Shown here one piece after another: positions 8,301 through 17,400 of a stretch of DNA of 20,817 nt. The notes under the pieces were generated by a model. It did no database searches. It was not told the DNA's origin and was given only the letters and a program-made list of their open reading frames with translations. Within the stretch, counting starts at the first letter, position 1, and every line of letters starts with the position of its first letter. This stretch comes from Guillardia theta CCMP2712 (taxonomy: Eukaryota; Cryptophyceae; Pyrenomonadales; Geminigeraceae), in the NCBI RefSeq assembly GCF_000315625.1, contig NW_005434605.1, positions 1-20,817 of the forward strand, written 5' to 3'. A program made the position numbers and the translations under genes.

Positions 8301-10554
8301 CCGAAACCACCACCTGCTCCTCCTGCCGCTCCTCCTCCTCCTTGTCCCGCAGCTCCTCCTCCTTCACCACCACCGCCACCACCTGCTCCTCCTGCCGCTC
8401 CTCCTATGTTCTCACACCCTGCACGAGCTCGTCCTCCTTCTCCATGTCTTATCTGTTTGCAGATGGGAGGAGCTCAGATTTGGCTCAAGCGCGAGTGCCT
8501 CGCTCACACTGGAGCCCACAAGATCAACAACGCTTTGGGACAGGTGAATCCCCCTTCCCCTCCCTCTTCCCTTGTTGCTGCTCCTGCTCCTCCTCTTTTC
8601 CGTTCTACTTTCCTTCTTTCTTCTCTTCCGCCTCTTCCCCCCCTCTGATTCTTGTTCAGGCTCTCCTCGCCAAGCGTCTGGGCAAGGAAAGGATCATCTG
8701 TGAGACCGGAGCAGGACAGCATGGCGTTGCCACCGCGACTGCCTGCGCGCTTCTTGGCATGAAGTGTGTGGTGTACATGGGAGCAGAGGACTGCAGGAGG
8801 CAGTCGCTCAACGTCTTCCGCATCAAGATGCTCGGAGCTGAAGTTGTTCCTGTCAAGACCGGCTCTGAGACCCTCAAGGTCCTATCTCGCTCCCCTCCTT
8901 GCTCGCTCCCCTCCTTCCTCGCTCCCCTCCTTCCTCTTCGCTTCTCTCTTCCTACTTTTGCCCTCCCCACTTGCCGCTTCCCTCCCTCAATCATGAGCAT
9001 CTTCCCTCCTCCCGTGATCCTCACCGTCCTCATCCTCCCGCCTCCTCTCCTCTCCTCCCTTCCCTACTCACCTTTCTCCAGGATGCCATCAACGAGGCCA
9101 TGCGCGACTGGGTCACCAACGTGAGGGACACTCACTACATCATCGGCTCAGCCATCGGCCCCCATCCCTTCCCCACCATCGTCCGCGACTTCCAGTCCGT
9201 CATCGGTAAGGAGGCGCGAGCTCAGATGCTCGAGAAGGTTGGGCGACTTCCCGACGCCATCGTCGCCTGTGTGGGAGGAGGTTCCAACGCCATCGGCCTC
9301 TTCCATCCCTTCGTGAATGACAAGTCCGTCAAGATCTACGGGGTGAGGACCCTTGTGTCCTCCTCACAGCGCTCCATTCTCCCTGCTCTCCCCTCCCTCC
9401 TCCTTGCCTTCTCCCTCGGCCTTGTTCTCCCTCCCTTTCTCCCACTCCTGCCTCCTCTCTGTTGACTTGCCCCCCCCCCGCCCCCCCCTCGCCTCTCTCT
9501 CCGCCTACGTTTCCTTCCTCTCTGTTACTGTTCTCGGGATTGAAGAGAGCCGTCAGGTGGAGGCAGGAGGAGAGAAAGGTCTTGAAGGCAAGCACTCAGC
9601 CACTCTCTCTGCTGGCCGTCCGGGAGTTCTCCACGGCACTCGCACCTACTTGCTCCAGGATGACGAAGGGCAGATCCAAGAAACCCACAGGTACCACAAC
9701 CACAACCACCACCACCTCCACCTCCACCTCCACCACCAGCTCCTCATCCTCCTCATCCTCCTCCTCCTCGTGCACCACCACCATCACCACCACCATCACC
9801 GTGCTCTGACGTCACTCTCTGACGTCACTGGCAGTATCTCGGCAGGCCTTGACTATCCTGGTGTCGGTCCTGAGCACGCCTTCCTCAAGGACAGCGGACG
9901 CGCTGAGTATGGCGTCGTCACCGACTCGCAAGCGCTCGAAGCTATGCAGACCCTGTACTTTCCTGCCCCTCCTCGATTTCTTCCTCCCTCGCTCTCCTTC
10001 TCCCGCTCTCCTCTTCACTCTCCCTCCCCCCTCTTACTCTCGTTCCTCCTCCCTCCTCCCCTCCCTCCTCTTACTCTTCCGTCTTAGCTATCCCGTGCGT
10101 TCATTTCCTCCCCCTTGGCTTGTTCCTCGTCCCTCCCCTGAAACGTCTGGCAGGTCCAAGTGTGAGGGGATCATCCCGGCCCTCGAGCCTTCACACGCCA
10201 TCTACTACGGCATGCAGCTCGCCAAGAAGATGAAGAGCGACGAGATCGTCCTCATCAACTGCTGCGGCCGTGGCGACAAGGACATGATCACGGTGAGGGT
10301 GGGGAGAAGGAGATGTGGAACGAGTGCAGAGATCGGAAAGAGAGTGTCCGAACATGCTCTTGCTCTCAGATACAGTTGCTTGTGCTCCTTGACATTACTC
10401 GTGGAGTCTTTTGACTGTCATCTTTATATGTTCTGGTTGTTACTGTGTCGTCTCCTCATCTCTTGTCCAGGTTGCAAAGGCGCTCGGCCATGAGGTCGAC
10501 ATGAGCAGTGAGGGGCAGGAGATGGGCCGTGAGAACAAGAAGCAGAAGATCTGA
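5349..10554 (+). CDS. Tryptophan synthase, fused alpha-beta, 21 exons, 699 aa
   Basis: The exons are 5349-5413, 5798-5873, 6173-6241, 6290-6337, 6407-6477, 6526-6622, 6786-6834, 6883-6947, 7123-7168, 7281-7385, 7438-7517, 7620-7724, 7879-7929, 8104-8238, 8463-8543, 8660-8878, 9082-9342, 9557-9690, 9835-9954, 10154-10292 and 10471-10554. They sum to 2100 nt in frame. The alpha part (about 1-257) cleaves indole-glycerol phosphate to indole; its catalytic Glu50 (VIECG) and Asp61 (DPMADG) are present. A linker spans about 258-292. The beta part (from YAFGEFGG, 293) joins indole to serine with PLP: Lys374 in HTGAHK, Glu396 in [13 protein letters not shown] at 519-523 and GRGDKD at 664-669. Order and length match fungal TRP5 (about 707 aa). 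No targeting peptide precedes the alpha domain, which suggests a cytosolic enzyme. Cys663 replaces the usual PLP-contacting Ser. Confidence 0.96.
6655..6686. repeat. TTC trinucleotide repeat in trp intron 6
   Basis: About ten TTC units lie in the intron 6623-6785 on the sense strand and form part of a long polypyrimidine stretch before the acceptor gatcag. Confidence 0.85.
7028..7067. repeat. GGGA tetranucleotide repeat in trp intron 8
   Basis: About nine GGGA units on the sense strand lie inside the intron 6948-7122. The acceptor of this intron therefore follows a purine-rich rather than a pyrimidine-rich interior, apart from a short tract before gtgacag. Confidence 0.85.
8307..8405 (+). 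repeat. 30-bp direct repeat (two copies) in trp intron 14
   Basis: The 30-nt sequence at 8307-8336 beginning CCACCACCTGCTCC recurs exactly at 8376-8405, a spacing of 69 nt. Both copies lie inside the intron 8239-8462, so the repeat is not coding. It looks like a local duplication in a pyrimidine-rich intron. Confidence 0.75.
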
Positions 10555-10576
10555 GGTGCTTGTCTTGCTCCGGGTC

Positions 10577-10582
10577 AATAAA
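10577..10582 (+). other. Poly(A) signal AATAAA of the tryptophan synthase gene
   Basis: The hexamer starts 23 nt after the TGA stop codon, a suitable position for 3' end processing of a compact gene. Confidence 0.55.
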
Positions 10583-10721
10583 TCCTACTGTCACGTCCTA
10601 GCAAACTGGCCAGGAGGACAACTCGCTGTCCTTGCACGTTCTCTTCTCACCTTGAACTATGATAATGTCCTAGTGCTCCCACGTACACGTCCGCGCAATA
10701 GCTGATCCTCTTAATCCTTCC

Positions 10722-10792
10722 GATCCCCTCTCCTCTCCCCTCGATCCCCTCCCCTTCTGCAGATCCCCTCTCCTTGTGCAGATCCTCTCTCC
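10722..10792. repeat. 19-21 bp tandem repeat with GATCCCCTC core
   Basis: Units start at 10722, 10743, 10762 and 10781. Each begins GATC followed by C/T-rich sequence, and two end TGCA. The repeat lies in the intergenic space about 170 nt after the trp stop. Confidence 0.7.
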
Positions 10793-11679
10793 ATTCATGA
10801 CCATTCGCCAAATTCAGGATAATTTTTCGATTTCTTCAAATCACTTCTACTAATTTTGAATATTTAACCATCCACATTAGGGTACGCACCCGTAGCACCA
10901 ACCTGAGGCAAGCTCAGAGCAAGCAAGGCTTGCGACCCTACTGATGACCCCACCCACTCAAGTATTGAAAAAGGACCGGTGGTGAGATAGGAGCATGAGT
11001 TCCCAAGGAAAGATAGAGTGTACTGAGAACCCCGTAACCAAGTAAAATCTCCAGATCTCAATCTCGAGATCGCAACGTCTCGCATTCCACGTATGTTTCT
11101 GACTGTCAGCAAGGAATCGCATTCAACTCCTTGAACAAGGGGAAGGGTGGGGTTCGAGGCGTATCCATCTTATGACGGGTCCTTCTCTGTGTTTTAGTAT
11201 TCTATTTTCTCCTAGGGGGTGGGGTCATATTTGTGTTGCCGAAACGACGCAAGGAGATCCCTTGGGTGTCGCAATCTCCGTATCACTCAGACTACCCACC
11301 CCTAAATAGACCTCACATCTTGGGGGTATTTCGCGCAAAGGCAAGGATTAACTCAGATTCGACTACCCCTACCCTAACGATGTTACCCTCTTCGGCACGT
11401 GGACGGATGTACCGGACATCCCTTCAAAACCATAGGAGATTCATTGAAAATCTCTACTGCTCACCCCTATGCCAATTTTGACCCTCACCACCACCCACCC
11501 CTCTCGGATGCACCCTCTCGGTACGGTGCCCGAAACGTTGTGAATTTGGATATATCCACTCACGTCCCTCCGGCTCCTCCCCCCTATAAAATAACGACGA
11601 CCCTCCTCTCTCCGCCGTCCCTCCCGCCTTCACTTCGTCCTCCAATTCTTCACCTCGCCGGTTCGAACAACGATCAACC
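10793..11679. other. Intergenic stretch, no gene recognised apart from a promoter near its end
   Basis: Short open frames in 10864-11112 resemble no family I know and have no supporting splice or composition signal. G/C-rich tracts of the kind seen near other gene starts occur at 11137-11155, 11213-11226 and 11480-11510. A tRNA-like ggttcga at 11152-11158 lacks a matching T-stem and was not called. The last 100 nt carry the promoter of the next ORF. Confidence 0.5.
11585..11592 (+). promoter_or_regulatory. TATA box of the small ORF at 11680
   Basis: TATAAAAT lies 95 nt upstream of the ATG at 11680, after a C-rich stretch. This allows a leader of about 60-70 nt. Position and consensus support a core promoter; no initiator could be fixed. 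Confidence 0.5.
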
Positions 11680-11994
11680 ATGAGGAGAACCCTTGAGCAC
11701 TCCCATGCCGAGCAAATTCCACCACCCATCTTTCAGCAGCTTGCTTCCCGCCCAGATGACATGATGGATTCGAACTACGACCAAGAAGAAACGGAAATGG
11801 AGCTATCCTATGTTCCTGACCAGTATCTTTCACCACGAAGGGATGGCAATATCGAAGGAAGGACACTTAGAAAGGGAGTGCACGACGGATTTCCAGACAG
11901 AAGCAAACAGTTAGCAGCCTTGCAAGCTTCGATCAGAATGATCGAAGAGAAGAGAACGATCTTGAGTGCATTGGGAGAGGAGCTTGAGCTCTAA
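11680..11994 (+). CDS. Small intronless protein, 104 aa, unrecognised
   Basis: A single open frame runs from ATG 11680 to TAA 11992-11994. The start context is atcaaccATG and a TATA box lies 95 nt upstream. The protein is hydrophilic and rich in acidic residues around 25-45 (DDMMDSNYDQEETEMELSY). It ends in a probable helix (KQLAALQASIRMIEEKRTIL). There is no signal peptide, membrane segment or known motif. Its base composition is ordinary and, unlike the simple-repeat frames elsewhere, it is not low complexity, which favours a real gene. It is convergent with the minus-strand gene ending at 12454. A first or last exon of a larger spliced gene cannot be excluded. Confidence 0.5.
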   Translation: MRRTLEHSHAEQIPPPIFQQLASRPDDMMDSNYDQEETEMELSYVPDQYLSPRRDGNIEGRTLRKGVHDGFPDRSKQLAALQASIRMIEEKRTILSALGEELEL

Positions 11995-12453
11995 AGCCAT
12001 CTAAGGCTTGAGTGAGCTATGTAAAATATGAATATTGATTGTAAAGAAGTAAAGGACGATACCAATGAGCCAAGAATTGGAAGGCACTGGTACCGGTAGG
12101 CAGTGGGGCAGTAGGAGAAGAGAAAGTCACCGGCGGTATGTCGGGTCATACAACCGTGACTCTTGATGAGGCCCATGACTCTGATCGCACCATCTGGAGG
12201 GCAGAAAATTTCACTAGAACCTAAAGGTCGTATCGAAAATTTCACAGACACAAAACTTCCAAGCTTTTTGAGAGTGAACAAATGTACAACAGTAAATGTG
12301 CAATGCCCCGAGCATCGGTATCTGAGCAGACTAGTCCCGTCAATAATTCTACGCTTTAGCATCTATTCATCCTCAGGTCTCTATGGTGAGGTGGTAAAAA
12401 CAAACACGCATCAGCGACATTCCAATGAAGCCTGCATCAGGTTCGACAAACAG
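11995..12453. other. Space between two convergent genes, nothing recognised
   Basis: This stretch separates the stops of the small plus-strand ORF and the minus-strand repeat protein. It has open frames on both strands, but none with a recognisable motif. The short phrase gaaaatttcac occurs twice (about 12206 and 12235). It probably holds the two 3' untranslated regions. Confidence 0.4.
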
Positions 12454-13594
12454 TCACGTGAGCTTTTTGATAAGAAGTTCCAGTACGAGACCCATCGTAA
12501 CATTCAAAGCAGATACGTCGCTCCTTAGCCCGGATACGTCGCTCCTCAGCTCATCGAGCCTCCTGGCCACATCCTCCTTCAGATCTTGTATGACACCAGA
12601 AATATTCCTGTACGGAGTGTAAATCAAAACAAACGGTATGCTTCCAGTATCCACAAACGACGTCAATGCATTATGATCAGAGATCAGAGATCAGAGATCA
12701 GAGAGAAGAATCTGCTTAAACATCCACTGACAACCTCAAACTCCTGTCTGTTAACAAACCCATCGCCGCAATCTTGCTGTCTTCGCCCATCATCTCACTC
12801 TTCAATATATTGTACAGCCGATTGACCTGGAACAGCTTTTCAAAGATTTTGCCAGGCGTCTCCGTGATTTCAAAGCAGATGTACTCGACTCCATGCTTTC
12901 CATATATCCTTATATCCTGAGCGGGGTTGACGACCACGTCCTTGAAGATGGTTTGAAGATCAGTGTCCTTTTCAAAGGTCAAGCACAAGTCCGCTTGATA
13001 TTCCGATATTGTTGCGGGGTCAATACGTTTACCTTCCATCCCACTGATCCTCAAAGGATCATTCTGTCTTGTGGTGCACTCTGTGTACTACACTTCGCAC
13101 GCGGCGAACACCACTTGGTTTAATCTTTCAGCGAATTCTTTTGTGAGAATGCCACTCTCTACGAGCTTGCTTCTCGTCTCCTCGTCCACTGGGAGTTTCT
13201 CCCGTCGATGAAAGCCTACACTTGCACATCTGCTGAAGATCGAGCTTTCGAAAGAGCTCATGCTCGGGTGGTTGGCGGGAGAATTGATGTATTGGCAGTC
13301 AGCCTTGCCCTGCTGCATGATTCTTGGCAGCATTTGCGGCGAGGTCTGCCTGTGATAACACCTCTGCTGCAAGCTCTGCCTGTGGTAGTATGTAGAAGAC
13401 CTCTGCTGCAAGCTCTGCCTGTGGTAGTATGTAGAAGACCTCTGCTGCAAGCTCTGCCTGTGGTAGTATGTAGAAGACCTCTGCTGCAAGCTCTGCCTGT
13501 GGTGGTATGTCGAGAAAGATTGGAAGTAGCTGTCCACATGCTCTGGCAAGAACACGAGCACGAGTGCCAGCACGACTGCTTGTGCTGCAAGCAT
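12454..13594 (-). CDS. Putative secreted protein with 13-residue tandem repeats
   Basis: The proposed exons on the minus strand are 13594-13112, 13063-12732 and 12640-12454, which join in frame to 333 aa. The N-terminus (MLAAQAVVLALVLVFLPEHV) reads as a signal peptide. Residues about 28-79 are four tandem copies of STYYHRQSLQQRS. Next come a charged region (KLPVDEETRSKLVESGILTK) and an unrecognised domain (ITETPGKIFEKLFQVNRLYN). The end has coiled-coil heptads (LDELRSDVSGLRSDVSAL). The first intron (48 nt, gtgttc...gacag) is well supported by phase. The second (12641-12731) is less sure; without it the protein stops at 12716 after 276 aa. An upstream ATG at 13681 is an alternative start, but it would bury the signal peptide. 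I know no family for it. Confidence 0.55.
12675..12706. repeat. AGATCAG heptanucleotide repeat
   Basis: About four copies of a 7-bp unit (gatcaga) lie in the proposed second intron of the minus-strand repeat protein. On the coding strand the tract includes an in-frame TGA, which is one reason to treat it as intron. Confidence 0.75.
13362..13517 (-). repeat. 39-bp coding minisatellite, three perfect copies plus one diverged
   Basis: Perfect units lie at 13362-13400, 13401-13439 and 13440-13478. The fourth (13479-13517) diverges in its last third, and a remnant of a further copy lies at 13345-13361. The 39-nt unit equals 13 codons, so copy-number change keeps the frame. The near identity of the copies points to recent expansion or homogenisation. 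Confidence 0.95.
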
Positions 13595-14419
13595 GGCACC
13601 ATAACGCACACCATAACGCACAGGACCCCTACCCCCAAAAGATCCGGAGTAGTGTGCCACGTGGGCACCTCCCTCCACCATTTCCCACCCCTTACATCAC
13701 CAAATGTCCCACCCCTACCCCACCTTCTTATTGCTCCACCCACCCAGTCGGGCTCGACTCATGATCTCGTGGGGTACTTGGGACTGGAAGGATGATGGGG
13801 TGGGATATTTTTTCAGTCATTGTGGGGGTAGGGGTACCAGTTTGCTACACCTGCTCCTCAATGTTTTGAAGTGATGTTCGAACCACCCCTTTATATACCA
13901 CCCCACCTACAAAGTACCCCACCTACAAATAGTACCCCACCATTGATGTTACTACCCACGGTATATAATCATCTCCCCGTGGGAGCAAGGGTCCTGAGTT
14001 TGAGGATCATGCTGGGCAGGGAGGGCGGGGCGGGGGGGAGGGTGACGATGGCGGAGGAGGCGGCGGTTTGATGAAGGAAGAAGAAAACGTGTATGTTGAG
14101 GAGCAGAAGATAAAGGAGAGAAAGCACACAGATTGTTGTTGATGCTTTAGAATTTGTGCACGCACGACTTCTTCTGCTCGTGAATTCGCGCGCCAGTGGC
14201 CCGAGCGCCGAGTTTGAAACTAGCTCAGAAAGTGAGACTATGCAAAGTGATGCTCCAAGAATACTTGAGACTAGGAACCAATAGTTCAAACCATCACGAG
14301 CTCAAACTGACTCTGCAACCCTACTTTGGTCACCTTGGCTCCTCTATTTGTACTGACCGCTTGCTTTCCAGATGCGTTCCCTCTGAACTTGCTAGTAGAC
14401 AGTGACTGAACTCGGTGCC
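13595..14419. promoter_or_regulatory. Divergent intergenic region with C-rich boxes and TATA motifs
   Basis: This region separates the starts of the minus-strand repeat protein and the TM9SF gene. It holds CCCCACC/CCCCTACCCC tracts (13627-13735), G tracts (13797-13838) and a short tandem repeat of taccccacctacaaa type (13896-13941). Possible TATA boxes are ttatata at about 13890 and TATATAAT at 13962-13969. A pyrimidine tract ending in ccag at 14371 could be the acceptor of a 5' UTR intron of the TM9SF gene. These roles are inferred from motif and position. Confidence 0.4.
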
Positions 14420-17400
14420 ATGATGATTCCTACAACTGTTTTGATCCTCAGTTCCTTCCTCTGCCTCACCTCTGCCTTCTACCTGCCTGGAGTTGCCCCG
14501 AGGAAGTACAGGCATGGCGAGAAACTGACCGTGAAAGTCAATACGTTAACGTCGGATTTGACCCCTCTTCAGGTCCTCTCCCTCACAACCCCTCCCCCTT
14601 GTTTGTCTTCTCTCCCTCACGATCCCCCCTGCCCCCCCCCCCCCCCTCCCCAAACTATTCATCTTCTGACCCTCAGATCCTAGTTCGATTACTACAACCT
14701 TCCTTTCTGTGAGCCCAAGGGCGGAGAAAAAGAGCTCGCAGAGAATCTCGGTGAAGTGCTGGCGGGGGAGAGGACGGAGACCAGTGCTTACAAGCTGCAC
14801 ACCAACGTCTCCCGACTATGTGAGGGCCGGCAGGACTCTTCACGCCATGATCCTGACCCATGGAACCTCTACAGGCAAGGTTGCTTGCAAGAAGAAATGG
14901 AAGCCCAGGGCGGTCCAAGATTTCCGCAACTTCGCCAGCACCAACTTCCGTAAGCTCCTGTGATGGCTGGGGCACTTGTCTGACGAGGAGATGATGATGA
15001 TCAGGTGCGAACATGCGACTGGACAATCTTCCTGGAGCAGAGCTCGTTGTCTTCCGCGATCAGCGAGGACAGGAGTTCGTCTCGTGAGTGGAGGAGCAAG
15101 ACGACTTTCTTGCTTGCCTGACCTTGTTGCTTGTTCCGCTACTTGCAGTTATCGTCTTGGATACCCTTTGGCAGAATCTTACGGAAAGAATGGATCGCAG
15201 TTCTATGTCAACAACCATCTCCGCATCACCATCAAGTGAGCATCCTCCTGCATTGCTCAACTTCCATCGTCTCGCGCCATCATCTGCTAATGGTCTTGGT
15301 TCGCCCAGGTATCACGATGTGCAGACTGCAGGCACTCGCCTGGAGAAGATCGAGGAGCCCGGAGTTCTCATCGTCGGGTTCGAGCTCAAGGCTATGAGTG
15401 TGGAACATCAGTATGTTGGTACGAGCGACAGCCTCCGTTCTCACCCTTCCTCCTCACCCTTCCTCTAGGTGACTGGGACGATTCCTGTGTTGCAAAGAAT
15501 ACCTGCCCTCTCCTGACCTGCTCTCCTACTCGCGGTCCACTTCCAACAGCTCCCAGGATGAAGCTGCCTCCTCCCCGCAAGCCCATGGACATCATTTTCA
15601 CCTACGATGTGTTGTGGGTGTACAGTGACGTCAAGTGGGCGTCCAGATGGGATGTGTACCTCAAGATGCAGACGCAGGACGACGAGATTCACTGGTTCTC
15701 TATCGTCAACTCCTCAGTCATCCTCTTCTTCCTCTCCGGAATGGTCGCCATGATCATGCTCCGCATCCTCCGCAAGGACCTCTACAGGTACAACCAGCTG
15801 GAGCAGAGCGAGGAGGCGAGAGAGGAGGCAAGGGAGGAAACAGGATGGAAGCTGATCAGTGGAGACGTGTTCCGACCTCCCAAGTTCGCAGCTCTCCTCG
15901 CCGTCTTCATCGGTAGCGGAGTTCAAGTCCTCGGCATGTCGACTTTCACCATCATCTTTGCTGTGCTGGGCTTCCTGTCTCCTTCCAATCGAGGATCCAT
16001 CTTGCTATCGATGCTCCTCCTCTTCGTTCTTATGGGTCTCCCTGCTGGATATGTGAGTTGCCTCCTCTTCCTCTTCTCCTCCCTCCCCTCCTCAACATCA
16101 CTGCCGTCTCCTGCTTCCCTCGCCTCCTTTCCTCCCTCCTCGCTCTCCGTCTCATTGTCTCCTGCACAGGTCTCGGCTGTCTTCTGCAAGATGTTCCGAG
16201 GCGCTGGAACCGACAGGCTGCGCAACACTCTGCTCACTGCCGTCCTCTTCCCCGGCGCCGTCTTCTTGGTTTTCTTCCTCCTCAACATGGTGCTGTGGGC
16301 CGTCAAGTCGACAGGAGCCATCCCCTTTGGAACTCTGGTGCGCAACTCAGCAACTTCCTTCGCTTCAACTTCCCCATGCACAGGCTCCCTCAACCGCCTT
16401 CCCTCCCTGTCCCTCTTCCGCCAAACTCTCTTCGCTGCGCTGCTCCCCCTTCCCCTTCATCCTTCTGCTGCTGCTGCTCATCTCTTCTCCCTGGCTCTTG
16501 TTAGGATAGAGTTCCTCACGGCTTGTCTCAGGTTGCGCTCCTCTGCTTCTGGTTCGGCTTTTCTCTTCCCCTCGTCTTCCTCGGGAGCTACTTGGGCTTT
16601 CGCAGACCAGCATGGGAGCCGCCCGTGCGCACCAACCCGATCCCTCGCCAGGTCGCGCTCCTCCTCCTCTCTTGATCTCTTCCTCCTGGTCTATTCCATC
16701 CTGTCCGTATCTCCAACGTCCCTCCCGTTCCAGTTTCCTCCCTCTTCCCCTCTGCCGTATTTGATCGTCCGCTGCTTCCTCTCTCCTTGGCGTTCTATCT
16801 TGTTGCTTCTTATGTGCAATCAGATCCCAGATCAGCTCTGGTACATGAAGTCACTTCCAAGCATTCTCATGGGAGGAGTTCTGCCCTTCGGAGTCGTCTT
16901 TGTCGAGCTTTTCTTTATCCTGTGTGTATCCCTAAGATCTTCTCTCCTCCTCCTCCTCCTCCTCCTGCTGCCTCTCCTCTCCTCTCCCCTTCGTCTTCCT
17001 CTCCCCGCTGATGGCGCCGCAGATCGTCGATCTGGCAGCATCGCTTCTACTACCTTTTCGGCTTCATGGCGCTGGTCCTCCTCATTCTTGTTGTCACCTG
17101 CGCCGAGATTACCATCGTCATGTGCTACTTCCAGCTCTGCTCGGAGGACTACCACTGGTAAAGTCTGTGTGGAAGTAGGACAGGGGAAGGAGGAAGGAGG
17201 TAGGACGCAGCAGTTTGAAGGCAGGAAGAGTAGAGACGAGAAAGAGGAAGAGGAAGGGAAAGAGGAAGAGGAAGGGAAAGAGGAAGCAGAAGAGGAAGAA
17301 GAGGGAGCTGCTAATCTGTGAGCAGGTGGTGGCGATCATATCTTACATCAGGAGCAAGCGCTATCTACCTCTTCCTCTACGCTGGTTACTACCTGATTAC

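Noticed and set aside
10864-11112. 82-residue open frame on the minus strand after the trp gene
   Set aside because: No ATG-context, splice, domain or composition evidence supports it.
11141-11170. ggttcga motif resembling a tRNA B box
   Set aside because: No 5-bp T-stem pairs around it and no acceptor stem or A box was found at the right distance.
14820-14874. A continuous reading through 14820-14874 in the TM9SF gene
   Set aside because: Reading through gives no family match, while splicing gives [12 protein letters not shown] with the conserved Cys spacing of the family.
15558-17321. A 587-residue continuous open frame on the plus strand
   Set aside because: It reads through several TM9SF introns. 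The conserved family sequence requires removing these introns, and the frame departs from the family after the intron at 16338.
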